Part shown: positions 52,255-63,865 of the stretch, one piece after another
Layout: every line of letters begins with the position of its first letter
How positions within the stretch are numbered: position 1 is the first letter of the stretch
NCBI GenBank assembly: GCA_022711765.1
Contig: JAKLEB010000003.1
Span: forward strand, 124,001 to 188,000
Length of the DNA: 64,000 nucleotides
Origin: Candidatus Krumholzibacteriota bacterium
GTDB lineage: Bacteria; Krumholzibacteriota; Krumholzibacteriia; LZORAL124-64-63
Reading direction: 5' to 3'
Position numbers and translations under genes: made by a program
The notes under the pieces: generated by a model
What the model was told of the DNA's origin: nothing
The model's database searches: none
Seen by the model: the letters and a program-made list of their open reading frames with translations, nothing else

Positions 52255-53955
52255 TTACCGGATGAAAATAAGCCGTTTAGTCACGCTCCAGTTGTCGATT
52301 TGGAGCTTGCAGAAATAGGCACCCGAGGCCATGGTGCGCCCCTGCTCGTCTTTGCCGTCCCACTGCGCCTCGTAGGTCCCCACGCTCGCGAAACCCGCGA
52401 AGAGGGTCGCGATCTCGCGGCCCTCGAGACCGTAGACGGTGACCGAGACGGCATGGGTCCCGCCGGCGAACGGCGATGGCATCCGGCTATCGATCTCCGC
52501 CGCGCTGCCGTCCTCGAGGACGAACGCCTCGGCCGCGGTCGCCGGGACCTGGAACGTCACCCGGGTGCTGGACCGGAACGGGTTGGGAACGTTGGACAGC
52601 AGCTGGGGCGAGAGCTGCAGCCGGCGGTCGAGGTCGGCCGCTGCCTGGGCGCCTGCCGGAGTCGCCCCGTCCGGGTCAGCATCGCTCGGCGCGACGACGG
52701 AGAGCGCCAGCAGCGCTCGCCGGCCGTCACAGTAGAAGGCCTCGAGCGTCTCGCCCTCGAAAGCGGCCGCCGTCGCGAAGCGGATCTCGAGCGTGCCGGC
52801 GCCCGTCGCGCCGAGCGTCCGGTAGGGATGGCAGGCGTCGGTGCCGGTCGAGGCGTCGGCCGGCCACGTCAGCCGGGACGTCTGGCCGTCCTCGCCGATC
52901 CAGGCCAGACCGCTCGCCGGGCCCAGTGGGCGGTCATCGCACCGGAACAGATCCGGGTCGAAGTCCGCCGATTGCTGGCGGCCGACGGTGAAGACCAGGC
53001 TGAAGCCGCCCGCCGGCTCGTTCCGGAGGCTCGCCACGGGCAGGTCGCCGGCCAGCACCGTGGCCGGGATCGCCGGAGGCAGCCAGCTCACGCGCCGCCC
53101 GGAGACCGGATCGACTGCGCCGTCGCGCAGGTGCGCGGCCTCGCCCAGGTCGCTGACGACCTGGATGCGGGTCGGCCCGGCGGCCAGCACGAGGACCTGG
53201 CTGCCGTCGAGCGGCGGCACCCTCAACCGGTCCTTCTCGTGGCGGACCCGCTCGCCGGTGCGCTCGCGAGGTCGCCCGTCGAGGAGCGCGATCCCCAGCC
53301 AGAGGGTCCGCTCGCCGTCGCGGGGATCGGCGACGCTCGCGACGAACATCGGGCCGGAGGCGCGCGCGGCCGCCCGGGGGCAGACCTCGCCGACGTGGAT
53401 CCACGCGGCCGGCTCCGCCAGCGCCAGGCTGAGGGGCTCCACATCGGCGCCGCCGAGCTGGCGATACGAGGCGACCACGAGGCCCGTCAGGTGACGGTAG
53501 GTCCAGTGATAGGTCTCGAGGCGCTGGACGGTCTCGCCGGCGGCGCGGTGCCAGACGGTCATGTCGTGGCTGATCGCTGCGAAATCCTCGTCGACGAGGT
53601 CGTCGCCGTCGTTGTCGGCGCCGTCGAGCGCGTCCTCGTCAGTCTGGCCGTCGCCGTCATCGTCGGCGTCCCGGCTGAAACCGCGGCGTCCGCCCCGGTC
53701 GCCCTCGCGCGCCTGGGCCGTGAACGGCGGGATCGGCTCGGCATCGTCTCGCGAGCCCTCGACCCCCCAGGTGCAGCCGAGGACGGTGATCCAGGCGCCG
53801 GCCGGCGCCACGCCCACCGTGACGGCGCCGTCGCTGTCGACCCGCGCGAGCACGCCGCCGCCCAGGACGTACTCGGTCACGGGACCGGACGCCAGCGTCG
53901 AGGACGCGACAGCCCAGAGACAGAGCGCAAGCCACGGTGTCTTGCCGGTACGCAT
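52255..53955 (-). CDS. Secreted protein with Ca-binding repeat and FlgD-type C-terminal domain
   Basis: 566 residues from ATG 53955, which follows GGAGGGCCGTG and begins a signal peptide (MRTGKTPWLALCLWAVASSTLASG). Residues about 95-125 (SRDADDDGDGQTDED and DGADNDGDDLVDED) are thrombospondin-type-3-like calcium-binding repeats. A long beta-rich middle has no family I can name. The last ~90 residues are a FlgD-like tail (SNVPNPFRSSTRVTFQVP, VYGLEGREIATLFAG, MASGAYFCKLQ). A possible -10 (TATAAT, minus strand 54096-54091) lies ~135 bp upstream. Probably exported and surface-bound. Confidence 0.78.
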   Translation of the reverse strand: MRTGKTPWLALCLWAVASSTLASGPVTEYVLGGGVLARVDSDGAVTVGVAPAGAWITVLGCTWGVEGSRDDAEPIPPFTAQAREGDRGGRRGFSRDADDDGDGQTDEDALDGADNDGDDLVDEDFAAISHDMTVWHRAAGETVQRLETYHWTYRHLTGLVVASYRQLGGADVEPLSLALAEPAAWIHVGEVCPRAAARASGPMFVASVADPRDGERTLWLGIALLDGRPRERTGERVRHEKDRLRVPPLDGSQVLVLAAGPTRIQVVSDLGEAAHLRDGAVDPVSGRRVSWLPPAIPATVLAGDLPVASLRNEPAGGFSLVFTVGRQQSADFDPDLFRCDDRPLGPASGLAWIGEDGQTSRLTWPADASTGTDACHPYRTLGATGAGTLEIRFATAAAFEGETLEAFYCDGRRALLALSVVAPSDADPDGATPAGAQAAADLDRRLQLSPQLLSNVPNPFRSSTRVTFQVPATAAEAFVLEDGSAAEIDSRMPSPFAGGTHAVSVTVYGLEGREIATLFAGFASVGTYEAQWDGKDEQGRTMASGAYFCKLQIDNWSVTKRLIFIR

Positions 53956-54090
53956 CACGGCCCTCCTCGGGAGCGCCCCCACGCCGGGGGGGGGGCTACG
54001 GGCAGCCCGCATAGTACCTCTCGGCGGGCCGGCTGGCAAGGCGCCCACGGCGCGCCGGGCGGCCGCACCGGTGATCACCTGAAGCAACTC

Positions 54091-54096
54091 ATTATA
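54091..54096 (-). promoter_or_regulatory. Possible -10 element for the secreted FlgD-tail gene
   Basis: Exact TATAAT on the minus strand within TATATAATGAG, in GC-rich surroundings between gyrA and the secreted gene. The -35 is poor, so only the -10 is asserted. Confidence 0.4.
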
Positions 54097-54238
54097 TATC
54101 ATCAACATGAGCCACTCGGCCGTGACCCGTGACCGGCCGGTTGCGCACCCGCGGATGGCGGTCCGTGGACCCACGGCTCCCCGTCCGCGGGCTGAAGGTC
54201 GATCGGGTGACTGGGGGTTCCGGGCGCACCCGGTCTGC

Positions 54239-56767
54239 TCAGGCCGGCTGCTCGTCGTCCGGCGCCTCGCCGTCCGGCAGCTCGCTGATCTCCGGCGCGT
54301 CTGCGGCGGTGTCCGGCGGGATGCTGGCCATGCCCGCGACGGAATCGTCGGGACCGAGGTTGATGATCCGCACGCCCTGCGTGTTGCGGCCCAGCAGGCT
54401 GATGCTCGCCAGGGCGATCCGGATCAGCGTGCCGCCGCGCGTGATCACCATCAGCTCCTCGTCGGGCGTGACCCCGCGCACCCCGACCAGCCGGCCGTTG
54501 CGCTCGCTGCACTTGATCGTGATCAGCCCCTTGCCGCCGCGGTTCTGCGGCCGGTAGTCGGCGATGGGGGTCCGCTTGCCGTAGCCGTTCTCGGTGATCG
54601 CCAGGATCTCGGTCTCGTCGCTGTCGACGACCACCATGCCGACGACTTCCTCGTGCGTGCCGAGCGCGATGCCGCGCACGCCGCGCGCGGTCCGCCCCAT
54701 GGGCCGCGCGTCCGACTCGTGGAAGCGGATCGCCATGCCGTTGCTCGCGGCGAGCACCACGTCGCGGTTGCCGTCCGTCTCGCGGACGGTCACCAGGCGC
54801 TCCCCCTCGAGCAGGTTGATCGCGCGGATCCCGGCCTGGCGCGGGCGGGAGAACTCCGACAGCGGGGTCCGCTTGACCACGCCGAGGTTGGTGCACATGA
54901 GCAGGAAGTGGTCCTCGCGGAACTCGCGGATCGGCAGCACGGCGTGGACCCGGTCGCCGGGCTGGATCTGGATGAGGTTCACGAGCGGCCGGCCCTTGGC
55001 GGCCCGGGCGGCCTTGGGGATGCGGTGGACCTTGAGCCAGAAGAGCTGGCCCTTCTGGGTGAGCACGAGCAGGTGCTGGTGCGCCGAGGCCACGAAGAGC
55101 GAATCGACGAAGTCGTCGTCCTTGGTCTGCATCGCCGTGATGCCCTTGCCGCCGCGGCCCTGCTGGCGGTAGGTGTCCACCGGGATGCGCTTGATGTATC
55201 CCTGGTTGCTGATCGTGACGACCATCGGCTCGTCGGCGATGAGATCCTCGAGGTCGATCTCGCCCTCGTCCTCGACGATCTCCGTGCGCCGCGGGTCGGC
55301 GAAGCCGCCGCGCACCTCGCGGATCTCGTCGGCGACGATCCCGAGCACGAGCGCGCGGCTCGCGAGCACAGCCTTGTAGTAGGAGATCTTCTCGATCAGC
55401 TCGCGGTACTCGTCCTCGATCTTCTGGCGCTCGAGGCCGGTCAGCCGGGCGAGCCGCATGTCGAGGATCGCCTGGGCCTGGAGATCGCTGAGGCGGAACC
55501 GTTCCATCAGGCCGAGCTTCGCGACGTCCGGCGACTCGCTGGCGCGGATCAGCTCCACGATGGCGTCGATGTGGTCGAGCGCGATGCGGTAGCCCTCGAG
55601 GATGTGCGCGCGCTCCTCCGCCTTGCGCAGCTCGAAGCGCGTGCGGCGGACCACCACTTCCTCCCGGAAGGCGAGGAAGCAGGCCATGGTGTCCCTGAGC
55701 GACAGCACGCGCGGCTGGTTGTCCACGAGCGCGAGGTTGATCACGCCGAACGTTGACTGCAGGTAGGTGTGGGCGTAGAGCTTGTTGAGCACGACCTGGG
55801 GGAAGGCGTCGCGCTTGAGCACGACCACGATCCGCATCCCGTCGCGGTCCGACTCGTCGCGCAGATCGCTGATGCCCTCGATGGTCCCGCTGCGCACGAG
55901 GTCGGCGATGCGCTCGATGAGCGCGGCCTTGTTCACCTGGTAGGGGATCTCGGAGACGATGATCTTGGCGCGGCCGCCGTCCTCGACCTCGATCTCGGCC
56001 TTCGCGCGCACGATCACGCGGCCGCGGCCGGTGGTCACGTAGTCGAAGATCCCCTTGCGCCCGTGGATGACCGCGCCGGTCGGGAAGTCCGGCCCCTGGA
56101 CGTGCTGCAGCATCTCCTCCGGCGCCATCTCCGGGTTGGCGAGCAGGGCGAGCAGGCCGTCGCAGATCTCGCCCAGGTTGTGCGGCGGAATCTTGGTCGC
56201 CATGCCGACCGCGATGCCGTCGGCGCCGTTGACGAGCAGGTTGGGCACGCGCGCCGGCATGACCGCCGGCATCTGCCGCGACCCGTCGTAGTTCAGCACG
56301 TAGTCGACGGTCTCCTTGTCGAGATCCTCCATCATCTCGGTGGCGAACCGCGTGAGCCGCGCCTCGGTATACCGCTCGGCCGCCGCGGCGTCGCCGTCGA
56401 CCGAGCCGAAGTTCCCCTGCCCGTCGACGAGGGGGTAGCGGAGCGAGAAGTCCTGCGCGAGCCGCACCAGCGTGTCGTAGACCGCCGCGGTGCCGTGCGG
56501 ATGGTAGTTGCCGGTCGTGTCGCCGGTGATCTTGGCGGACTTGCGGTACGGCTTGCCGGGCTGCAGGCCGAGGTCGTTCATCGCCGTCAGCACGCGGCGG
56601 TGGACGGGCTTGAGTCCGTCGCGCACGTCGGGCAGGGCGCGCGAGATGATGACCGACATCGAGTACTCGAGGTACGACGTCTTCATCTTCTCCTCGATGC
56701 CCACGTCGACGATGGTGCCGCCGTTGCGCGTGGTGTCGTCGAGGCCCGGATCGCGTTCGTCGCTCAC
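54239..56767 (-). CDS. gyrA: DNA gyrase subunit A
   Basis: 842 residues from ATG 56767. Winged-helix and tower regions ([57 protein letters not shown]) with the catalytic tyrosine Y133 in AERYTEARL, then the C-terminal six-bladed propeller with a GyrA box (QQGRGGKG at about residue 535). The quinolone-determining positions corresponding to E. coli Ser83 and Asp87 are Ala94 and Asp98. The acidic tail ([12 protein letters not shown]) is typical. It lies 43 bp after gyrB and makes the A2B2 enzyme that introduces negative supercoils. Confidence 0.97.
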   Translation of the reverse strand: MSDERDPGLDDTTRNGGTIVDVGIEEKMKTSYLEYSMSVIISRALPDVRDGLKPVHRRVLTAMNDLGLQPGKPYRKSAKITGDTTGNYHPHGTAAVYDTLVRLAQDFSLRYPLVDGQGNFGSVDGDAAAAERYTEARLTRFATEMMEDLDKETVDYVLNYDGSRQMPAVMPARVPNLLVNGADGIAVGMATKIPPHNLGEICDGLLALLANPEMAPEEMLQHVQGPDFPTGAVIHGRKGIFDYVTTGRGRVIVRAKAEIEVEDGGRAKIIVSEIPYQVNKAALIERIADLVRSGTIEGISDLRDESDRDGMRIVVVLKRDAFPQVVLNKLYAHTYLQSTFGVINLALVDNQPRVLSLRDTMACFLAFREEVVVRRTRFELRKAEERAHILEGYRIALDHIDAIVELIRASESPDVAKLGLMERFRLSDLQAQAILDMRLARLTGLERQKIEDEYRELIEKISYYKAVLASRALVLGIVADEIREVRGGFADPRRTEIVEDEGEIDLEDLIADEPMVVTISNQGYIKRIPVDTYRQQGRGGKGITAMQTKDDDFVDSLFVASAHQHLLVLTQKGQLFWLKVHRIPKAARAAKGRPLVNLIQIQPGDRVHAVLPIREFREDHFLLMCTNLGVVKRTPLSEFSRPRQAGIRAINLLEGERLVTVRETDGNRDVVLAASNGMAIRFHESDARPMGRTARGVRGIALGTHEEVVGMVVVDSDETEILAITENGYGKRTPIADYRPQNRGGKGLITIKCSERNGRLVGVRGVTPDEELMVITRGGTLIRIALASISLLGRNTQGVRIINLGPDDSVAGMASIPPDTAADAPEISELPDGEAPDDEQPA

Positions 56768-56810
56768 GTTGGTCGCCTTCCCGCTGGATCGGTCGCCGCC
56801 CGCCGGGACG

Positions 56811-59099
<2,289 letters not shown>

Positions 59100-59103
<4 letters not shown>

Positions 59104-60248
59104 GGGAGTGCCGTCAGTCTCCCGTCCTCGACCAGCCACCGGCGCGCGGGATCCGGCTCCCAGCCGGCCACGTCGTCGGCTCGGGCCGTGGCGATGAACA
59201 CCTGGTGATTCCTGGCGCTCCGCTCCTGGAGACGCCGCGCGCGCTCGCGGTCGAGTTCGCTGAAGATGTCGTCCAGGAACAGCACGGGCCGCACCCGTCG
59301 CTGCCGGAACACGACGTCGCTCTGCGCGAGGACCAGCGAGATGGCGGCCGTCCGCGTCTCACCCTGGGAGCCGAAGACGCGCAGATCCCGTTCCCCGAGC
59401 CGAACCAGGAAGTCGTCGAACTGCAGACCCGCGAGAGGTCGGCCGCGCCGCAATTCCATCGGCCTAATATAATCAAATTCCGCGAGAATATCCGCTGCCA
59501 ATTCTTCATCCGTCGCGCTCGCCAGGCGAGCCGGCGCGAACGCTTGCAGCCGCGGCCGCCACTGGAATTCCAGCGGCGCCGGCGACCCGGCGAGATCCTG
59601 ATAGATGGCGTCGGCGTACGGCGCGAGCAGGCTCGACCATTCGCCCCGCCGCCGGCCGATCGGCACGGCGTGAACGGCGAGGTCGGCGTTCCACGCCGCG
59701 AGTTCCCGCGCGGCATCCGCCTCGCGCCGGGCGCCGCGACGGACGTCGGCCAGCAGCCGTCCCTTCTGGCGCAGGGCCCGCTGGTAGGCCATGAGCGCCG
59801 CGAGATACCCTGAATCGAGGCTCGCGAGGCTCTGGTCGGCGAAGCGGCGCCGCGCTTCCGGACCGTCGCGGACCAGCTCGACGCTCTCCGGCCGGAAGAA
59901 CACGGTCGCCAGGCGGCCGACCAGGTCGGCGCGCCGAGTGACGAGCTGGCCATCGATGCGAAACCGCCGTCCGCCCTCGCGATCCAGCCCGAACTCGTGG
60001 TCCTGCCGCACCCCGCTCGCCTGGTCGACCGCGAGCGAGACGTGCAGGTGCTGGTCGGTGAAGCGGATGAGTTCCTCGCTGCGGGCGCCGCGGTGCGACC
60101 GGCCGAACGCGGCGAAATTGAGCGCTTCGAGGAGATTCGTCTTGCCCTGGCCGTTGCTCCCGATGAGGAGGTTGACGCCGGGCGAGAACTCGTAATCGCC
60201 GTCGGCCAGGTTGCGAAAACCCGTGAGTCGCGCCGTGAGGATCCGCAT
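59100..60248 (-). CDS. recF: DNA replication/repair protein RecF
   Basis: 382 residues from ATG 60248. SMC-like ATPase with Walker A GSNGQGKTNLLEAL, signature SQGETRTAAISLVLAQ, Walker B PVLFLDDIFSELD. N-terminal LTARLTGFRNLADGDYEF as in RecF. It loads RecA at gaps with RecO and RecR. The stop overlaps the DUF721 start by four bases. The distance to dnaN is 37 bp. Confidence 0.95.
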
Positions 60249-60285
60249 GCTCCGTCCCGTCGCCGCGCGCGGCTCCGTCTCGCGC

Positions 60286-61413
60286 TCAGTCGCTCGCCAG
60301 CCGCAGCGGCATCAGCAGGCAGAGCAGGCTGTCATCGACGGCGCCGTCCTCGCCGATCGGTGTGATCAGGGCTGCGCTCTGGGGATCGCGGAGGCTCAGC
60401 TGGACGGCGTCCACCCGCATGTTCTTCAGGATGTCGATCAGGTACGTGTAGTTGAAACCGATCTCCATCGCCTTGCCGCGATAGCCGACCGTGACCTCGT
60501 CCTCGGCTCGGCTCCCGTCGGATCCCTTGGCGCTCAGCTCGAGCCGGTCCTTCTCGAGTCCGAGCCGGATCTGGCTGGTGATGCGGTCGGCGGTGATCGA
60601 CACGCGCCGGATCGCCTGCGCCAGCGTCTCGCGATCGACGGTGACGATCCGGTCGTTGCCCTTGGGGATCACGGCGTTGTAGTCCGGGAACGGTCCCTCG
60701 AGCAGCCGCGTGTGCAGGACCGTCGGTCCCGCGCGGAAGCTGAGCTGGGTCTGGCCGAGGAAGATCTCGACCGGCGTCTCGCCTGCCTGCGCGACGACCC
60801 GCGACAGCTGCCGCAGGCCCGCCGTGTCGACGATCATGCTGCGCGTCTCATCGTTGTCCCATTCGAACTTGCGGCGGCTGCGCGCGAGCCGGTGGGCGTC
60901 GGTCGCGACCATCGTCAGGCCTTCGGGGCTGACCTCCCAGAGGATGCCCATGAGCGCCGGCCGCGTCTCGTCGCGCGACACGGAGTAGATCGTCTCGCCG
61001 ATCATCGCGGTGAGCGCGTCGCCGGACGCGGCAAGGCCGTCGCCCTCGATCACCGAGGGGAATGCGGGAAACTCGTCCGGGTTCAGGCAACTCTCCTCGA
61101 GCGCGGCCTTCCCGGCGCGGATGAACAGGCGACCACCGGTGACCGTGACCTGGACCGATCCCGGCGCGAGGCTACGCACGAAGTTCGTCAGCTTCTCGGC
61201 GAGCACGGCCGCCTTGCCGGGCTCGGCGATCTCGACGTCCCCGGTGACGGTGACCATCGAGATGTCGAGATTCGTCACCGAGAACCGCAGCGCGGAAGCC
61301 TCGGCCTCGACCAGGATGCTCCTGAGGATCGGCAACGTGGTCTTGCTGGGCACGACGCCAGCAACGAGGTCGAGCGCCTTCTGCAGGGCTTCTTGCTGGA
61401 TCTCGAACTTCAC
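60286..61413 (-). CDS. dnaN: DNA polymerase III beta sliding clamp
   Basis: 375 residues from GTG 61413, which follows GGAGGCCGGGATC. Three clamp domains: KFEIQQEALQKALDLVAGVVPSKTTLPILRSILVEA, MGILWEVSPEGLTMVATDAHRLA, and the C-terminal VQLSLRDPQSAALITPIGEDGAVDDSLLCLLMPLRL. An upstream extension of the frame (to 61866) has no ATG of the family and is not used. The GTG fits the first beta strand. It lies 450 bp from dnaA. Confidence 0.95.
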   Translation of the reverse strand: MKFEIQQEALQKALDLVAGVVPSKTTLPILRSILVEAEASALRFSVTNLDISMVTVTGDVEIAEPGKAAVLAEKLTNFVRSLAPGSVQVTVTGGRLFIRAGKAALEESCLNPDEFPAFPSVIEGDGLAASGDALTAMIGETIYSVSRDETRPALMGILWEVSPEGLTMVATDAHRLARSRRKFEWDNDETRSMIVDTAGLRQLSRVVAQAGETPVEIFLGQTQLSFRAGPTVLHTRLLEGPFPDYNAVIPKGNDRIVTVDRETLAQAIRRVSITADRITSQIRLGLEKDRLELSAKGSDGSRAEDEVTVGYRGKAMEIGFNYTYLIDILKNMRVDAVQLSLRDPQSAALITPIGEDGAVDDSLLCLLMPLRLASD

Positions 61414-61802
61414 GATCCCGGCCTCCGGTGGAAGGGGCGGTGACGAATCGGGGAGGGCCGAATGATAGGTGATCCTTCCGGCGCCATCAAGCGTGTTGCC
61501 GAACGGCCCGCCCTCTCCGGGAATCATCGGCTCCGTCTTCTTCTCTGTTGTAGATCTAGATCCTCGTCGAATCCGTAGAGGGTGAGGATAGGGAGGATAA
61601 CCCCGTGGCGACGCGCGCGCGGGCGATTTCGCCGCCGAACGCCGTCGGATAGCGCGGGGATAAATAGGGCGGCCGCGCGCGGTCTGTCCGCAGGCGCCGG
61701 AGCTGTCGACCGGAGGCGCCGGTTGTCCGCACGCAATCCGCAACGGTATCCGCGCCCTTATCCCCGGCGCCCGTCGTCGTCGTCGACCGGCGGGGAAGAA
61801 AA
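61414..61802. other. dnaN-dnaA spacer with DnaA-box-like sites
   Basis: About 390 bases with no gene. TTATCCCCG occurs on the minus strand at 61663-61655 and on the plus strand at 61758-61766, and TTATCCTCC on the minus strand at 61600-61592. These resemble a GC-rich variant of the DnaA box TTATCCACA. TTGTCCGCA (61723-61731) is a weaker match. In bacteria with a split origin such boxes can flank dnaA on both sides. Confidence 0.45.
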
Positions 61803-61839
61803 CGACCCCCGCCGGGAGGGTGCATCCCGACGGGGGTCG
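61803..61839 (-). terminator. dnaA: Intrinsic terminator of dnaA
   Basis: Arms CGACCCCCGCCGGGA (61803-61817) and TCCCGACGGGGGTCG (61825-61839) pair over 15 bp with one mismatch around a 7-nt loop. On the minus strand the hairpin is followed by TTTTCTTCCCC. It starts about 23 bp past the dnaA stop. Confidence 0.85.
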
Positions 61840-61862
61840 CGCGGCGGGCCGGCACGGGCAGG

Positions 61863-63266
61863 TCAACCCCGAGCTCGGTCCCGACTCTGTTCGGCGAGAT
61901 CCTTGAGGACCCCGCGAAACTTCGGATCCTGCCTGGCCAGGTTGCCGACCAGGTTGCAGGCGTGCGAGACGGTCGAGTGGTCACGGCCGCCGAAGGCGCG
62001 GCCGATCTGGTTGAGGGAGGCGCCGGTCATGTCGCGGGCGAGGTGCATCGCCACCTGACGGGCCCGGGCCAGGTCCTGGGTGCGTCGCTTGGACTTGAAC
62101 TGATCGACGGTGAATTCGAAGTGGCTCGCGACCACCTCCATGACATCGGCGATCTTCACTGGTCCGGTGGAGGTCCCTGCGAAGTAGGAGGAGAGAACCT
62201 CAGAGGCCAACTCCAGAGTGATCTCCTTGCGCATCAGGCTGGCGAACGCCAGCAACCGGATCAGCGCCCCCTCGAGCTTGCGGATGTTGTCGGTGATGTT
62301 GTCGGCGATGTACTGGATCACCTCGTGCGGGATCAGGATCTTGTTCGTCTCGACCTTGCGCTGCAGGATCGCGATCCGGGTCTCGAGGTTCGGCGGCTGG
62401 ATGTCCGCGATCAGGCCCCACTCGAACCGCGAGCGGAGGCGTTCCTCGAGCGTCGTGATCTCCTTGGGCGAACGGTCGGACGTCAGCACGATCTGCTTCT
62501 TGAGATCGTGCAGCGCATTGAAGGTGTGGAAGAACTCGTCCTGGGTCGATTCCTTGCCGGCGAGGAACGACACGTCATCGACGAGCAGGACGTCCATGCC
62601 TCGGTACTTCAGCTTGAAGTCGGGCGTGCGACCCTGCTGGATGCTCATGATCAGGTCGTTCATGAACTTCTCGGCGGTGAGGTAGCAGATCTTGGCCGCC
62701 GGACTGCGGTGCGCGATCGCGTTGCCGATCGCGTGCATGAGGTGGGTCTTGCCGAGGCCGACCCCGCCGTGGATGAACAGCGGGTTGTAGAACGTCCCGG
62801 GCTGCTTCGCGACGGCGGAGGCCGCCGCGTACGCGAGGTCGGTGCCGCCGCTGACGACGAAGCAATCGAACGTGTAGTCCGGATTGAGATTCGCGCGCGC
62901 CACCGTCTCGGCGGCGCTGGGCACCGCTTCGCCGTCGACCTCGGCGGCGGGGAGGGGCTCGCGAGGTCGCCGCGGGAGATCGAGCGGCGGTTCGAAGAGG
63001 TCGTCGTCGGCGTCGACGGAATCCGGCCGGACCTCGAGGCCGAAATCGATCGACCTGCCGAAGTAGAGCGAGGCGGCCTCGTTCAGCGTGTGCAGATGGT
63101 GCTCGCTGAACCAGTCGAGGAAGAAATGATTGGGCACCGAAACCCGGCATTCATCGATGCCGCCGACCGGCACGAGGGGCAAGAACCAGGTGTCGTACGT
63201 CTGCTGGTGGACGAGGCGGCGGACGACGCCGAGGATGTCGTGCCAGTAGCTGTCCAAGGGTTCCAT
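61863..63266 (-). CDS. dnaA: Chromosomal replication initiator DnaA
   Basis: 467 residues from ATG 63266. Domain I (YWHDILGVVRRLVHQQTYDTWFLPL), a short linker, the AAA+ domain III with Walker A GGVGLGKTHL and Walker B VLLVDDVSFL, and domain IV with the box-recognising motif GGRDHSTVSHACN. Length is within the usual 440-470. The ATG is chosen because domain I starts there; a TTG at 63281 with AGGAG five nt upstream is a serious alternative. It opens the origin-linked operon that runs dnaA, dnaN, recF, DUF721, gyrB, gyrA. Confidence 0.96.
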   Translation of the reverse strand: MEPLDSYWHDILGVVRRLVHQQTYDTWFLPLVPVGGIDECRVSVPNHFFLDWFSEHHLHTLNEAASLYFGRSIDFGLEVRPDSVDADDDLFEPPLDLPRRPREPLPAAEVDGEAVPSAAETVARANLNPDYTFDCFVVSGGTDLAYAAASAVAKQPGTFYNPLFIHGGVGLGKTHLMHAIGNAIAHRSPAAKICYLTAEKFMNDLIMSIQQGRTPDFKLKYRGMDVLLVDDVSFLAGKESTQDEFFHTFNALHDLKKQIVLTSDRSPKEITTLEERLRSRFEWGLIADIQPPNLETRIAILQRKVETNKILIPHEVIQYIADNITDNIRKLEGALIRLLAFASLMRKEITLELASEVLSSYFAGTSTGPVKIADVMEVVASHFEFTVDQFKSKRRTQDLARARQVAMHLARDMTGASLNQIGRAFGGRDHSTVSHACNLVGNLARQDPKFRGVLKDLAEQSRDRARG

Positions 63267-63657
63267 AGACACGGCTTCCAATTGATCTCCTGTGGTGATG
63301 GGACCCTGGCCGGCGGCCGATGTCCACAACGACGCCGAAACAACATATCCTCAATGACGACAACAGGCTAATTCAATCGATCAGTCCACACCATCAAGTT
63401 ATCAACAGGATTGGGCGCGTTGTGGACAACCCCCAGACGACACCCTGGACCTTATCGCCAGCGGTGGGGAACCTATCACGGTGCCGGAGGGCCAGCAAGA
63501 ATATTTTCCCGCGCGGCCCAAGGCCCGATCGTAACCTCATGGAGCCGTGGACGCTACTGTCGCCGACACCGCGGCGGGGTCTCGCGGGCGCGGGCGGGCC
63601 GGGACCGGACGCCCTCTCGGGGCCGCCGCCGCCGCCGAGGATAACCCCAGGAAATTC
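63267..63657. other. oriC: Putative replication origin (oriC) between dnaA and rpmH
   Basis: A gene-free ~390-bp stretch between divergent dnaA and rpmH. It contains DnaA-box-like sequences: TTATCAACA (63399-63407), TTGTCCACA (minus strand 63429-63421), ATGTCCACA (63320-63328), and weaker TTATCGCCA (63452-63460) and TTATCCTCG (minus strand 63644-63636). The 63340-63415 part is the most AT-rich of the neighbourhood (for example GGCTAATTCAATCGATCAG) and could be the unwinding element. Position and gene order are typical of bacterial oriC; no GC-skew calculation was possible here. Confidence 0.7.
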
Positions 63658-63686
63658 TTGACAGTACGCTGGTCTGCGATTACCCT
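63658..63686 (+). promoter_or_regulatory. Promoter of rpmH-rnpA
   Basis: TTGACA (63658-63663), a 17-nt spacer, TACCCT (63681-63686), about 45 nt before the rpmH start. The -35 is exact; the -10 is weak. Confidence 0.6.
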
Positions 63687-63730
63687 TTCGCCGCTGAAAG
63701 AGCGATGGACGCCAAGAATGGAGCTCGACC

Positions 63731-63865
63731 GTGAAGCGGACTTTTCAACCTAGCAACCTGAAGCGCGCCCACAAGCACGGCTTCCGCAAGCGGATGTCGA
63801 CGAGGGCCGGTCGCCTGGTGCTGAAGCGCCGTCGCGCCAAGGGCCGCAAGCATCTGTCCGCTTGA
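63731..63865 (+). CDS. rpmH: 50S ribosomal protein L34
   Basis: 44 residues from GTG 63731, with GGAG seven nt upstream. [43 protein letters not shown] is a full-length L34. Adjacent to rnpA, as in nearly all bacteria. The stop TGA overlaps the rnpA TTG (TTGA). Confidence 0.97.
   Translation: MKRTFQPSNLKRAHKHGFRKRMSTRAGRLVLKRRRAKGRKHLSA

Noticed and set aside
54163-54176. Short palindrome CCGTGG-AC-CCACGG as a gyrA terminator
   Set aside because: The stem is short and no T-tract follows on either strand.
61414-61866. Long N-terminal extension of dnaN
   Set aside because: The extension is R/P-rich, crosses the dnaA terminator and precedes the GGAGG-GTG start that matches the clamp N-terminus.
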